Source: Hellea sp039977295 (lineage in GTDB: Bacteria; Pseudomonadota; Alphaproteobacteria; Caulobacterales; Maricaulaceae). Taken from it: a DNA stretch of 64,000 nucleotides. Under the pieces are notes generated by a model. It did no database searches and was not told where the DNA came from. It worked only from the letters and a program-made list of their open reading frames with translations. The DNA lies in contig JBDWDN010000012.1 in NCBI GenBank assembly GCA_039977295.1, forward strand, positions 1,197,065-1,261,064, read 5' to 3'. Shown here one piece after another: positions 52,749 through 61,431 of this stretch. The stretch's first letter is position 1, and each line of letters begins with the position of its first letter. The position numbers and the translations under genes are program-made.

Positions 52749-54106
52749 TAAGCCGTGCCTTCTTTCAGTGCCGCGACAAGCTTTCCGAGCCCGGCACTAT
52801 TTGATCCTTTGACAAGGACGACATCGCCGTCCTCAATTTCTTCCTTCAGCGCGTCCAGCGCAAATTCCCAGTCCCTCGCCCATGCGCCGCGCATGGTTTG
52901 CGGCAAGGCACCTTTCAGAGCGCGCATACATTCACCCGTCACAATAACGCGGGACACGCCAGCCGCTTCGAGCGGCTGCGCCATAGCTGCGTGCATGGCT
53001 ATTTCATCTTTTCCAAGCTCGCCCATATCGCCAAGGACAGCGACGCGGCGGCCAGGCTTTAAGCCCAGTAATTTTATCGCGGCGTTCATGCTGGTGGGAT
53101 TGGCATTGTAAGACTCGTCAATCAGCGTGATAGTCTTACCGTCAATTGAAAGCTCGCTCATTTCCCCGCGCCCAGTCTCAGCGCGAACGCCGCGAAGCGC
53201 TTTGGCGGCCTTGCGCAAATCAAGCCCCGCCGCATAGGCCACAGCGATACAAGCCGCGCCGTTCATCACCCAATGCTCGCCGGGAACTAAGAGTGTGACA
53301 TCAATTTGTTGAGCGTTAATCCGTAGGCGCGTATTGCTTCCATGTTCGTGAGTTTGCGAGGTTACAACACACACGTCACACGCATCAGAGTGGCCAAATG
53401 TAATAACCCTCTTGCCTTTGGCTTTTTGCGCAATCCGCGCCGCGTGCGGGTTATCTGCATTTAAAATTAGCGTGCCATTATTGCGCAGCCCGTCAATGAT
53501 TTCAGCTTTGGCATCCGCAATCTCTTCGACATCTTTGAACTGCGCGAGATGGACGGCGGCTACCGTTGTGATGAGTGCAATATCAGGGCGAAGTAAATGA
53601 GATAGATCCGACAACTCACCCGAATGGTTCATTCCCATTTCGAATATGCCAAATTCAGTCTCTTGGGGCATACGCGCCATTGTCAGAGGAACACCCCAAT
53701 GATTATTATATGATTTCAATGACTTATGCGCGTCACCGAAAGCACCAAACATATGCGCGAGCGCTTCTTTGACGCTCGTTTTTCCGACGCTACCTGTTAC
53801 TGCAACGCGCAGCGCTTTTGAACGCTCCACACCCTCTTTACCAAGATCGCGCAACGCTTGAAGACTATCTTTGACAATGACCGCATTGCCAGAAACGGAG
53901 TTTTCAGAGAGCGTTCCGCCCGCGCCCTTTTCCATCGCCATAGGAATAAAGTCATGTCCATCTCGGACATCTTTTAACGGCACGAAAAGGTCACCCGCCT
54001 CTATCGTGCGGGTATCAATGGAAAGGCCGGAAATATCGAAATCGCCGCTCGCAGTGCCGCCCGTGGCTTTGGCTATGTCAGCGGATGTCCATAAGGTTTT
54101 AGACAT
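52748..54106 (-). CDS. murF: UDP-MurNAc-tripeptide--D-alanyl-D-alanine ligase
   Basis: Adds D-Ala-D-Ala. P-loop VTGSVGKTSVKEALAHM, then YNNHWGVPLTMARMP, EMGMNHSGELSDLSHLLRP and DESYNANPTSM. Length 452. The GGAG of its ribosome binding site lies within the last codons of murE (8-bp overlap). Confidence 0.95.
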   Translation of the reverse strand: MSKTLWTSADIAKATGGTASGDFDISGLSIDTRTIEAGDLFVPLKDVRDGHDFIPMAMEKGAGGTLSENSVSGNAVIVKDSLQALRDLGKEGVERSKALRVAVTGSVGKTSVKEALAHMFGAFGDAHKSLKSYNNHWGVPLTMARMPQETEFGIFEMGMNHSGELSDLSHLLRPDIALITTVAAVHLAQFKDVEEIADAKAEIIDGLRNNGTLILNADNPHAARIAQKAKGKRVITFGHSDACDVCVVTSQTHEHGSNTRLRINAQQIDVTLLVPGEHWVMNGAACIAVAYAAGLDLRKAAKALRGVRAETGRGEMSELSIDGKTITLIDESYNANPTSMNAAIKLLGLKPGRRVAVLGDMGELGKDEIAMHAAMAQPLEAAGVSRVIVTGECMRALKGALPQTMRGAWARDWEFALDALKEEIEDGDVVLVKGSNSAGLGKLVAALKEGTA

Positions 54107-55523
54107 GACCTAACTCCTTTAGGGCAAGCCTCACCTGCTCAACATCAGAAAACGGAATGACTTTTGTGCCAACAATCTGGCCTTGCTCATGCCCTTTACC
54201 GGCGATGACAAGGCAGTCTTGCGGGCCCAGGCGTTTAATACCTTCTCGGATGGCCGCAGTGCGGTCACCAATTTCAGCCGCCTCAGGGCAGCCCTTCAAA
54301 ACAGCTTTGCGAATAGTCGCCGCATCTTCAGTGCGCGGGTTATCATCAGTGACGATAACATTATCTGCGTGCTTAGCGGCAACCCTGCCCATTTTGGCGC
54401 GCTTGTCAGGATCGCGGTCACCGCCGCATCCAAACGCGACAATTATCTTGCCCATCGTATGCGGACGCACAGACCGCAGAAGTTTATCCAGCCCGTCTTC
54501 AGTATGCGCAAAATCAACGAAAATTGGCGCGCCGTCTTTGGTCTCCCCGGCCCGCTCCATTCGTCCTGCAACGCCGGAAAGATGCTCAAGCGCTTCTAAG
54601 GCGGTATCTAATTCTACGCCTGTCACCAGCGCCAATCCCAGAGCGGAAATGGCATTGAGCACCTGGAACTCACCCGCTAAGGGCAATTCAATTTTATGAC
54701 GATCGCCCCGCACAAAAAGGGTCACGATTTGGCTGGCCGCGCGCGGCATAACCTCATCAATGCGGATATCTTGACCTGACCATCCAACTTGCATCACGTC
54801 TTGCCCGCGCGCTTCACACATCTTCACAAGGCGCTGCCCATATGAGTCATTGGTATTAATAACGACGGGCGCGTCAGCGGGCGTCAGCTCAGTAAAGAGA
54901 CGCGCTTTTGCGAGGAAGTAATCTTCGGCGTCCTTATGATAATCAAAATGGTCTTGGGTAAGATTTGTAAATCCTGCGGCAGTGATTTTCACGCCGTCAA
55001 GACGATATTGATCAAGGCCATGAGACGACGCCTCCATGGCCGCATGCGTTACGCCCTCATTCGTCAATTCCGACAAAGTCATATGTAGCGCCACAGCATC
55101 AGGCGTTGTGTGGGTCAGCGGACGGTAGCCCTTTGGCGCCTGAACACCGAGCGTTCCAAAACATGCCGCCATCTGGCCTGCATGAACCCAAATCTGGCGC
55201 AAAAACTCAACGGTAGAGCTTTTACCATTTGTCCCGGTCATTGCGACTAATGTCTCCGGCTGCCCAGCATAAAGCGTCGCTGCCATTTTCGCATAATCCA
55301 AACGCGGCTCCGCACTGCCAATATATGGCACAGGCAAATCTAGTCCCTCGGTCGAGAGCACAGCAGACGCGCCATTTTCTAACGCGCTTTTAATATAGTT
55401 GCGGCCATCCGTAACTGTTCCTAGCAATGCCGCAAAGACAAAGCCAGGCTCAACCGCGCGGCTGTCACAGGTAAGGCCTGTTACCTCTAAATCACTCTCA
55501 AATCCCAAATCACGCAATGTCAT
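54099..55523 (-). CDS. murE: UDP-MurNAc-L-Ala-D-Glu--meso-diaminopimelate ligase
   Basis: P-loop MTGTNGKSSTVEFL; the substrate-specificity motif reads DDNPRTED, in which D-N-P-R indicates meso-diaminopimelate rather than lysine. Length 474. Its start overlaps the ftsI stop (ATGA). Confidence 0.95.
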   Translation of the reverse strand: MTLRDLGFESDLEVTGLTCDSRAVEPGFVFAALLGTVTDGRNYIKSALENGASAVLSTEGLDLPVPYIGSAEPRLDYAKMAATLYAGQPETLVAMTGTNGKSSTVEFLRQIWVHAGQMAACFGTLGVQAPKGYRPLTHTTPDAVALHMTLSELTNEGVTHAAMEASSHGLDQYRLDGVKITAAGFTNLTQDHFDYHKDAEDYFLAKARLFTELTPADAPVVINTNDSYGQRLVKMCEARGQDVMQVGWSGQDIRIDEVMPRAASQIVTLFVRGDRHKIELPLAGEFQVLNAISALGLALVTGVELDTALEALEHLSGVAGRMERAGETKDGAPIFVDFAHTEDGLDKLLRSVRPHTMGKIIVAFGCGGDRDPDKRAKMGRVAAKHADNVIVTDDNPRTEDAATIRKAVLKGCPEAAEIGDRTAAIREGIKRLGPQDCLVIAGKGHEQGQIVGTKVIPFSDVEQVRLALKELGHV

Positions 55524-57196
55524 GGCAGGACCTCCGCGCCAAAAGGGCTCATCGCGACGGGCATTCTACGCTTAACACCTAGCATCGGCGCGATACGTTC
55601 AATCACGGCGCCTGCTGTTGGGGCTGCGTTCCACCCTGCGGTAGCCCAGCCATATGTTCCTTCGGCCGCCTTAGGCTCATCATATGTAATCATCACAACA
55701 TAGGTCGGATCTTCATAGGGAAAAGCCGCAACGAATGAGGTCACTAATCGCTTTTGATCATAGCCGCCAATTGCGGGCTTTTCCGCTGTGCCCGTTTTCC
55801 CCATGACGCCATATCCTGGGACGCGCGCCTTTTTACCCGTTCCATGGGTCGACACATAGCGCATCATATCGCGTAGTGTTTGGGAGGTTTGCGACGAAAA
55901 TACGCGGCGCGCCTGCACGGGACGCGAAGCATCACGCTTGACCAGTGTCGGCGCAACATAAAGCCCGTCATTCAGCATTGCGCCAATTGCTGCCGAGAGC
56001 GCCAAAGGCGTAACCGCAATACCGTGGCCGTAAGACACAGTGACGGTCGTAAGGTCAATCCAGCGGTCTTGAAGTTGCGGTTTTGCACTTTCCGCAAGCT
56101 CGAATGGCACGCGGTCCATGAGACCCAACTCTTTTAAATATTTGCGCTGCTGCTCTCCGCCGATCTTTAAAGCAATCATTGCCGTTCCGCGGTTTGAGCT
56201 TTCCGACAATATTTCAGGCATGGCGAGCGGCACCTTACTCGGATGATCATCGCGAATGAATTTATGACGAACTTTGAAAGGCTTTTGCACAGGATACTCT
56301 TCGGTCAATGTGGACACCCCATCCTCCAAGGCCATCGCCATGGTGAGAGGTTTGAAAACAGAGCCCAAGTCGTAAGTGGACATTGAGGCATGATTAAAGC
56401 GGGTTTCGGGCAATGTTGCGCCCGGATCATTGGGATCAAAATTTGGCAGGCTGACCATTGAAATAATTTCGCCCGTTTTAATATTAAGCACGACGCCCGC
56501 ATTTGACAGCGCGCCGAACCGCTCCAGACCTTTTTGTAATTCATCCGCCACAGCATGCTGCACGCGCATATCAACAGAGAGCGCAGTGGCGGGCGCGTTC
56601 TCAGCGGATAACCTTGCATTGAAAGCTCTCTCGGAACCCGCAGAGCCATTCAAATCAACATCCGTAAAGCCAACGACGTGGGAGGCGAGATTACCCCGCG
56701 GATAAACCCGCTTAGGCTCTTGCCGAAATGCTAGACCTGGCAAACCCAGCGCAAAAACAGCTTGGCGTTCTTTTGGGGTTAGTCCGCGGTCAATCCAGAC
56801 AAAGGCGCGATCTGTAGATAGGCGGTTTTTAAGAACAGCCATATCCAGTTCAGGCCTAACAGCTCTGAGTTTTTGAGCCGTTTCTTTTGCGTTCCAAATC
56901 TTACGCGGCTCCGCATAGAGCGAATAGGTATTTAGCGTAGTGGCAAGCACCGCGCCGGTGCGGTCGGTAATATCAGCGCGCGTCGTCGTGATTTCTTTGG
57001 GAAGCAAACTTCGGCCCGACTTATCGCCAAATAGCGACACCTCTGCGAGACGCAAAACGACAAGCAAAAGCACAAACATAAAAATGAAGGCGCCAATTCG
57101 AATGCGGATACGCCCCTCTGAAACAGAGATATACTCATCATCCGCAACTGTCATTGTGCGCGATTGCGGGAAGCTATCTTGCGGGTTTAGACTCAT
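55520..57196 (-). CDS. ftsI: Septal penicillin-binding protein FtsI (PBP3)
   Basis: Class B PBP: short cytoplasmic N-terminus, one membrane segment (about 32-55), a dimerisation domain, and a transpeptidase domain with the nucleophile in DLGSVFKPLTM (S-x-x-K), SSN and KTGTAEKP (K-T-G). Length 558 residues. It works with FtsW. Confidence 0.95.
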   Translation of the reverse strand: MSLNPQDSFPQSRTMTVADDEYISVSEGRIRIRIGAFIFMFVLLLVVLRLAEVSLFGDKSGRSLLPKEITTTRADITDRTGAVLATTLNTYSLYAEPRKIWNAKETAQKLRAVRPELDMAVLKNRLSTDRAFVWIDRGLTPKERQAVFALGLPGLAFRQEPKRVYPRGNLASHVVGFTDVDLNGSAGSERAFNARLSAENAPATALSVDMRVQHAVADELQKGLERFGALSNAGVVLNIKTGEIISMVSLPNFDPNDPGATLPETRFNHASMSTYDLGSVFKPLTMAMALEDGVSTLTEEYPVQKPFKVRHKFIRDDHPSKVPLAMPEILSESSNRGTAMIALKIGGEQQRKYLKELGLMDRVPFELAESAKPQLQDRWIDLTTVTVSYGHGIAVTPLALSAAIGAMLNDGLYVAPTLVKRDASRPVQARRVFSSQTSQTLRDMMRYVSTHGTGKKARVPGYGVMGKTGTAEKPAIGGYDQKRLVTSFVAAFPYEDPTYVVMITYDEPKAAEGTYGWATAGWNAAPTAGAVIERIAPMLGVKRRMPVAMSPFGAEVLP

Positions 57197-57546
57197 TTGG
57201 AGCCCCCATCACTTTCAAGGCCTTCACGCAGCGGAAACTGAATCGCGATATCTTTCAACTCAAACACATCCTTGACGGCAATAGGCTGCAATCCAAGATA
57301 GGCCTCAGATAGAGACTTCAAGCGGTCAGGATTTTCGAGATAAGCTATTTCGGCGCGGAGGACCCGAAGGCTTGCCTCTTCTTGCGCAATTTGCCGCTCA
57401 ATTTTTACGGCATGTTTGCGGGCTGTCTGCGCGCGTGTTTTGACATAATAAAGCCCCACGGTCAGGGCGACGCCGATAAGAAATAGCAAAAAGCCCGTCA
57501 TACGCCGCGCGGCGCGAATATGGGACGGAATATAGACGCCGCTCAT
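57193..57546 (-). CDS. ftsL: FtsL-like cell division protein
   Basis: 117 residues with one membrane segment (MTGFLLFLIGVALTVGLYYV) followed by a coiled-coil-like region (ARKHAVKIERQIAQEEASLRVLRAEIAYLENPDRL) of the FtsL type. The position between rsmH and ftsI, with ATGA overlaps on both sides, supports the call; FtsL sequences are poorly conserved. Confidence 0.85.
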   Translation of the reverse strand: MSGVYIPSHIRAARRMTGFLLFLIGVALTVGLYYVKTRAQTARKHAVKIERQIAQEEASLRVLRAEIAYLENPDRLKSLSEAYLGLQPIAVKDVFELKDIAIQFPLREGLESDGGSK

Positions 57547-58523
57547 CGAGCCCCTCCCAAAACATCAAGCTGCGCAACGCGGGGAAGCAATTCATCATCC
57601 ATCGGGAATGGCGCAGCCTCTGTCCGCAGAGCAAAACGAAGCTTGGCCGAACGCGAGCGGGCATTTTCCGCGATCTCAGTCTTAGACGGCTTAATCACAG
57701 AGCGCTTGCCCTCAGTAAAACTTGGCGCTGGGCCTTCATGTTTGACCTCAGGCGCGTAGCGCGATCCGCCCGTAACATCCCCCGCGCGGCGGCGCAGAAA
57801 TGATTTAACAATACGGTCTTCGAGAGAGTGAAAGGTCACCACAATAAGCCGCCCGCCAGGCTTTAGAATTTTCTCCGCTGCGCAGAGACCACGATATAGC
57901 TCGCCGAGCTCATCATTGATAAAGATACGCAGTGCCTGAAACACACGGGTCGCCGGATGATTTTTTCCTGTCCGGCCAAGCGCGCGCTCTATGATATCAG
58001 CCAGCGCCTCAGTCGTGACGATATCACCCTCTTCGCGCGCACGAACAATAAAGTCGGCAGCGCGGCGCGCGCGGCGCTCTTCCCCATAAACCTGGAAAAT
58101 TCTGATAAGATCAGCGTGAGACAACTCCCGGACTGCATCTGCCGCCGTCGGCCCTGTATTGCCCATACGCATATCGAGCGGGCCGGAGCGCATGAATGAA
58201 AATCCGCGCTCAGCCTGATCTAGCTGCATTGAGGAGACGCCGATATCGAGCACAACTGCATCAACGCCGGAAAGCCCAACCTCGTCCATTTTAGAAAACG
58301 GCGTCTCTATGAGGCGAAAACGACCGTCATATTGCGCCGCAAGCTCGTCAGCGCGCGGCTGCACATTTGGATCCCGATCAAGACCGATAACGTTACAGCT
58401 CTCGGATTTTAGAAATGCCTCACTATAGCCGCCATTGCCGAAGGTGCCGTCAACATAGGCCTCACCAGCTTTAGGCGTAAGCGCGCTCAGCACCTCGGGT
58501 AACATGACAGGGTAGTGCTTCAC
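57543..58523 (-). CDS. rsmH: 16S rRNA (cytosine1402-N4)-methyltransferase
   Basis: SAM methyltransferase (MraW). Motifs: MLPEVLSALTPKAGEAYVDGTFGNGGYSEAFL, the DxGVSSMQLD site and the C-terminal VVTFHSLEDRIVKSF. Length 326. The GTG at 58523 overlaps the mraZ stop as GTGA. Confidence 0.95.
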   Translation of the reverse strand: MKHYPVMLPEVLSALTPKAGEAYVDGTFGNGGYSEAFLKSESCNVIGLDRDPNVQPRADELAAQYDGRFRLIETPFSKMDEVGLSGVDAVVLDIGVSSMQLDQAERGFSFMRSGPLDMRMGNTGPTAADAVRELSHADLIRIFQVYGEERRARRAADFIVRAREEGDIVTTEALADIIERALGRTGKNHPATRVFQALRIFINDELGELYRGLCAAEKILKPGGRLIVVTFHSLEDRIVKSFLRRRAGDVTGGSRYAPEVKHEGPAPSFTEGKRSVIKPSKTEIAENARSRSAKLRFALRTEAAPFPMDDELLPRVAQLDVLGGAR

Positions 58524-58990
58524 GCCGCGCCTCCCGGCGTAACCGTTTTCAACAGATGACGGCTTTCACGCGCAAGCGCGAGCAAGCCCTCTTTGCGGTC
58601 TTCAAGGGCTTTCGGACTCCAAATCTCGAAACGGCGACCAAGGCCTACAAATGTCACCTTCCCATTCAGCCCCGCATATTCATGCAAATCCTTGGGAAGA
58701 GACACCCGCCCGCCGCCATCAAAGGCAAGCTGACGCGAGGAGGAGAAAATCATATATTGTAGGGCTGAGCGCTCAGCATCGTAATGCTCGCGCTGATCGA
58801 GCGACGCCTGAAAATCCTCAAGCAGAGAAATGCCGCCGCCCTCAAGGTAATTTCCATCAAGGCTGGGCCATACAACGATCCCGTCAAAAGCCGATTTCGC
58901 AGGCGTCTCAGAGATGGTCGCGCGGAAATCAGCAGGGACGGAAACACGCCCTTTTGCATCCAAGCTATTTGTCACTGTGGACAAAAACAT
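58520..58990 (-). CDS. mraZ: Transcriptional regulator MraZ
   Basis: 156 residues with two AbrB-like halves (DAKGRVSVPADFRATI and DGGGRVSLPKDLHEYAG). MraZ is a DNA-binding repressor of its own dcw operon that recognises TGGGN repeats. The ATG at 58990 (GGGG upstream) is preferred over a TTG at 58993. Confidence 0.95.
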   Translation of the reverse strand: MFLSTVTNSLDAKGRVSVPADFRATISETPAKSAFDGIVVWPSLDGNYLEGGGISLLEDFQASLDQREHYDAERSALQYMIFSSSRQLAFDGGGRVSLPKDLHEYAGLNGKVTFVGLGRRFEIWSPKALEDRKEGLLALARESRHLLKTVTPGGAA

Positions 58991-59037
58991 CAAAAATTCC
59001 CCTTCGAACGCCCGAAACCCATATTCGCGTTCCTATT

Positions 59038-59063
59038 TGGGATAACATGGGATTTTATGGGAT
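59038..59063. promoter_or_regulatory. MraZ boxes: three TGGGAT repeats at 10-bp spacing
   Basis: TGGGAT at 59038, 59048 and 59058 on the plus strand, upstream of the minus-strand mraZ. Three T-G-G-G-N elements with a period of one helical turn match the known MraZ operator. A degenerate CtrA-like TTAG-N7-TTAA lies at 59075-59089. The boxes are 48-73 bp from the mraZ start. Confidence 0.75.
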
Positions 59064-59217
59064 ACAATGCCTATTTAGGGGAAAATTAAGGATATTTGCA
59101 AGATTTACGGTGGTTTTAGAGGTTCACGACCTCCCTTTTCTGGGATGGCATCCCTCTGCCCCTTGGAAGCCCCGCAAATACCCCTATAAGAACGAAAGAT
59201 TCACAAAAGGTTGACCC

Positions 59218-61425
59218 ATGCGCAAAACTCTTCTCACCGCCACATCCATTCTCGCTCTCACGCTCATCGCCTGCTCAGAGCCCGCCTCGAAAGCTCCCTC
59301 AGACATGCCAACAAGCAAAGCACCGAAAACTGAAACGCTCTCCGTAGATATGCCCTCAGTTGAAATGCCCGCGATTGACAATGTATTACTCGCGGAATTC
59401 AAAGGCCCTTATGGCGGCGTCCCAGCATTTGATAAGATGGATTTAGCGATGCTGAAGCCTGCCCTCGAATGGGGTATGGAGAAAAACCTGAAAGAAGTTG
59501 ACGCTATTGCCAACAACCCGGCCCCGCCAACATTTGAAAACACTATTCTTCCAATGGAAAAGGCTGGAGATGATCTCAGCCGCGTCTTTCGCTATTGGGG
59601 CATTTGGAGTTCTAACATGTCCTCCCCTGAATTTCGCGCCATTCAAAGAGAAATGGGTCCAAAGCTTTCTGAGTTTAGCTCTAAAATAACGCAGAACGAA
59701 AATCTCTTTGCCCGTGTCAAGGCCGTGCATGATAGCGCCGCCGTCCAAGCCATGGCCCCGCATCAACAGCGCCTTGTTAAACTTACCTATGACGGCTTTG
59801 CCCGTAACGGCGCGACGTTAAGCCTCGAAGATAAAGCCCGCTACACCGCCATTAATAAGCGCCTGTCAGAGCTTCACACAAGTTTTGGCAATAATGTCCT
59901 TGCCGATGAAGAAGGCTATGTGACCTATATCTCCAAAACTCAGCTTAGCGGCCTCTCAGAAAGCTTTACCAAAGCCGCCGCGGCAACAGCCACAGCGAAC
60001 GGAAAAGACGGGCAATATGCGCTGACCAATACGCGCTCTTCCATGTCGCCTTTTCTGACCTATTCAGACGAGCGCGATCTGCGCCAGAAAGTTTGGGAGA
60101 CCTATTATTCGCGCGGCGATAATGGCGATGAGAATGATAATAACGCTATCATCGCTGAAATCCTGCAATTGCGTAATGAGCGTGTTGCCCTGCTCGGCTA
60201 TGATAATTACGCGCAATGGCGTCTCGCCGACCGCATGGCCGGCACGCCCGAACGCGCGATTGAGCTTATGGAAGCCGTCTGGCCCGCCGCTATTGCCCGC
60301 GTCGAAGAGGAAGTTGCAGATATGCAGGCGATTGCAGATAAAGAAGGCGCAAATATCAAAATCGCGCCATGGGATTATCGTTACTACGCAGAGAAGGTCC
60401 GCAAGGATAAATATGACCTCAATAGCGATGAGGTGAAACAATATCTCCAGCTCGATAAACTCACAGACGCCATGTTCTATGTCGCAGGAGAGCTCTTCAA
60501 CTTTAACTTTGCGCCCGTCCCCGAGGGTTCAGTTTCCGTCTTCCATCCCGATGTTAAAGTCTGGGAGGTCACAGATAAAGATAACGGCGAAAATGTTGGC
60601 CTGTGGTATCTCGACCCCTTTGCCCGTCCCGGCAAACGCTCTGGCGCTTGGGCAACGACCTATCGCTCTCGCACAAGTTATGATGGCCTGACCAATGTGC
60701 TCTCATCCAACAATTCTAACTTCATTAAAGCCGCGCCTGGAGAGCCTGTCTTGGTCTCATGGGACGACGCGACGACATTCTTCCATGAATTCGGCCATGC
60801 GCTTCACAGCCTCTCGGGCAAAGCAGTCTATCCAACCCTCAATGGCGGCGTGCGCGATTACACAGAATTTCAATCTCAGCTCTTAGAGCGCTGGCTCTCC
60901 ACGGATGAAGTTGTCGAAAACTATCTTGTGCATCATGAAACGGGCAAGCCAATGCCAGCAGAACTGCGCCAGAAAATCAAAGATGCGGCGACGTTCAATC
61001 AAGGGTTCTCAACCACTGAATATCTTGCCTCGGCCCTTGTCGATATGCGTTATCATACAACCGACCCAACGGGGATCGATCCTGATAAATTTGAGCGTGA
61101 AACGCTCAAGAGCCTTGATATGCCTGACGAAATCGTCATGCGTCACCGCTCCACCCATTTTGGACATATCTTCTCAGGCGAAGGTTATAGCGCAGGCTAT
61201 TACGGCTATATGTGGGCGGACGTTCTGACCTCTGATGCCTCCGAAGCCTTTAAAGAAGCAGATGGCGGATTTTATGATGAGGCTGTTTCTGCGAAATTAG
61301 TCGAGCATTTATTCGCCCCGCGTAATTCGGTTGATCCTGCAGAGGCCTACCGCGCCTTTAGAGGCCGCGATGCTGATATTGCGCCGCTTATGCGCGATCG
61401 CGGCTTCCCGGTTCCTGGAGAATAA
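59218..61425 (+). CDS. M3 family metallopeptidase (Dcp-like) lipoprotein
   Basis: 735 residues. Lipobox L-I-A-C (Cys19), a Ser/Thr-rich linker, then an M3-type zinc peptidase with H-E-F-G-H at 523-527 in FFHEFGHALHSLSG and the third ligand region HYTTDPTG/FGHIFSGEGYSAGYYGYMWADV. Related to peptidyl-dipeptidase Dcp. It should face the periplasm and cleave short peptides. Seven bp separate it from the acylase gene. Confidence 0.9.
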   Translation: MRKTLLTATSILALTLIACSEPASKAPSDMPTSKAPKTETLSVDMPSVEMPAIDNVLLAEFKGPYGGVPAFDKMDLAMLKPALEWGMEKNLKEVDAIANNPAPPTFENTILPMEKAGDDLSRVFRYWGIWSSNMSSPEFRAIQREMGPKLSEFSSKITQNENLFARVKAVHDSAAVQAMAPHQQRLVKLTYDGFARNGATLSLEDKARYTAINKRLSELHTSFGNNVLADEEGYVTYISKTQLSGLSESFTKAAAATATANGKDGQYALTNTRSSMSPFLTYSDERDLRQKVWETYYSRGDNGDENDNNAIIAEILQLRNERVALLGYDNYAQWRLADRMAGTPERAIELMEAVWPAAIARVEEEVADMQAIADKEGANIKIAPWDYRYYAEKVRKDKYDLNSDEVKQYLQLDKLTDAMFYVAGELFNFNFAPVPEGSVSVFHPDVKVWEVTDKDNGENVGLWYLDPFARPGKRSGAWATTYRSRTSYDGLTNVLSSNNSNFIKAAPGEPVLVSWDDATTFFHEFGHALHSLSGKAVYPTLNGGVRDYTEFQSQLLERWLSTDEVVENYLVHHETGKPMPAELRQKIKDAATFNQGFSTTEYLASALVDMRYHTTDPTGIDPDKFERETLKSLDMPDEIVMRHRSTHFGHIFSGEGYSAGYYGYMWADVLTSDASEAFKEADGGFYDEAVSAKLVEHLFAPRNSVDPAEAYRAFRGRDADIAPLMRDRGFPVPGE

Positions 61426-61431
61426 AGCTTC

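Noticed and set aside
58651..59214. Plus-strand open frame of 187 codons over mraZ
   Set aside because: It is antisense to mraZ and its promoter, shows no protein-like composition and no ribosome binding site.
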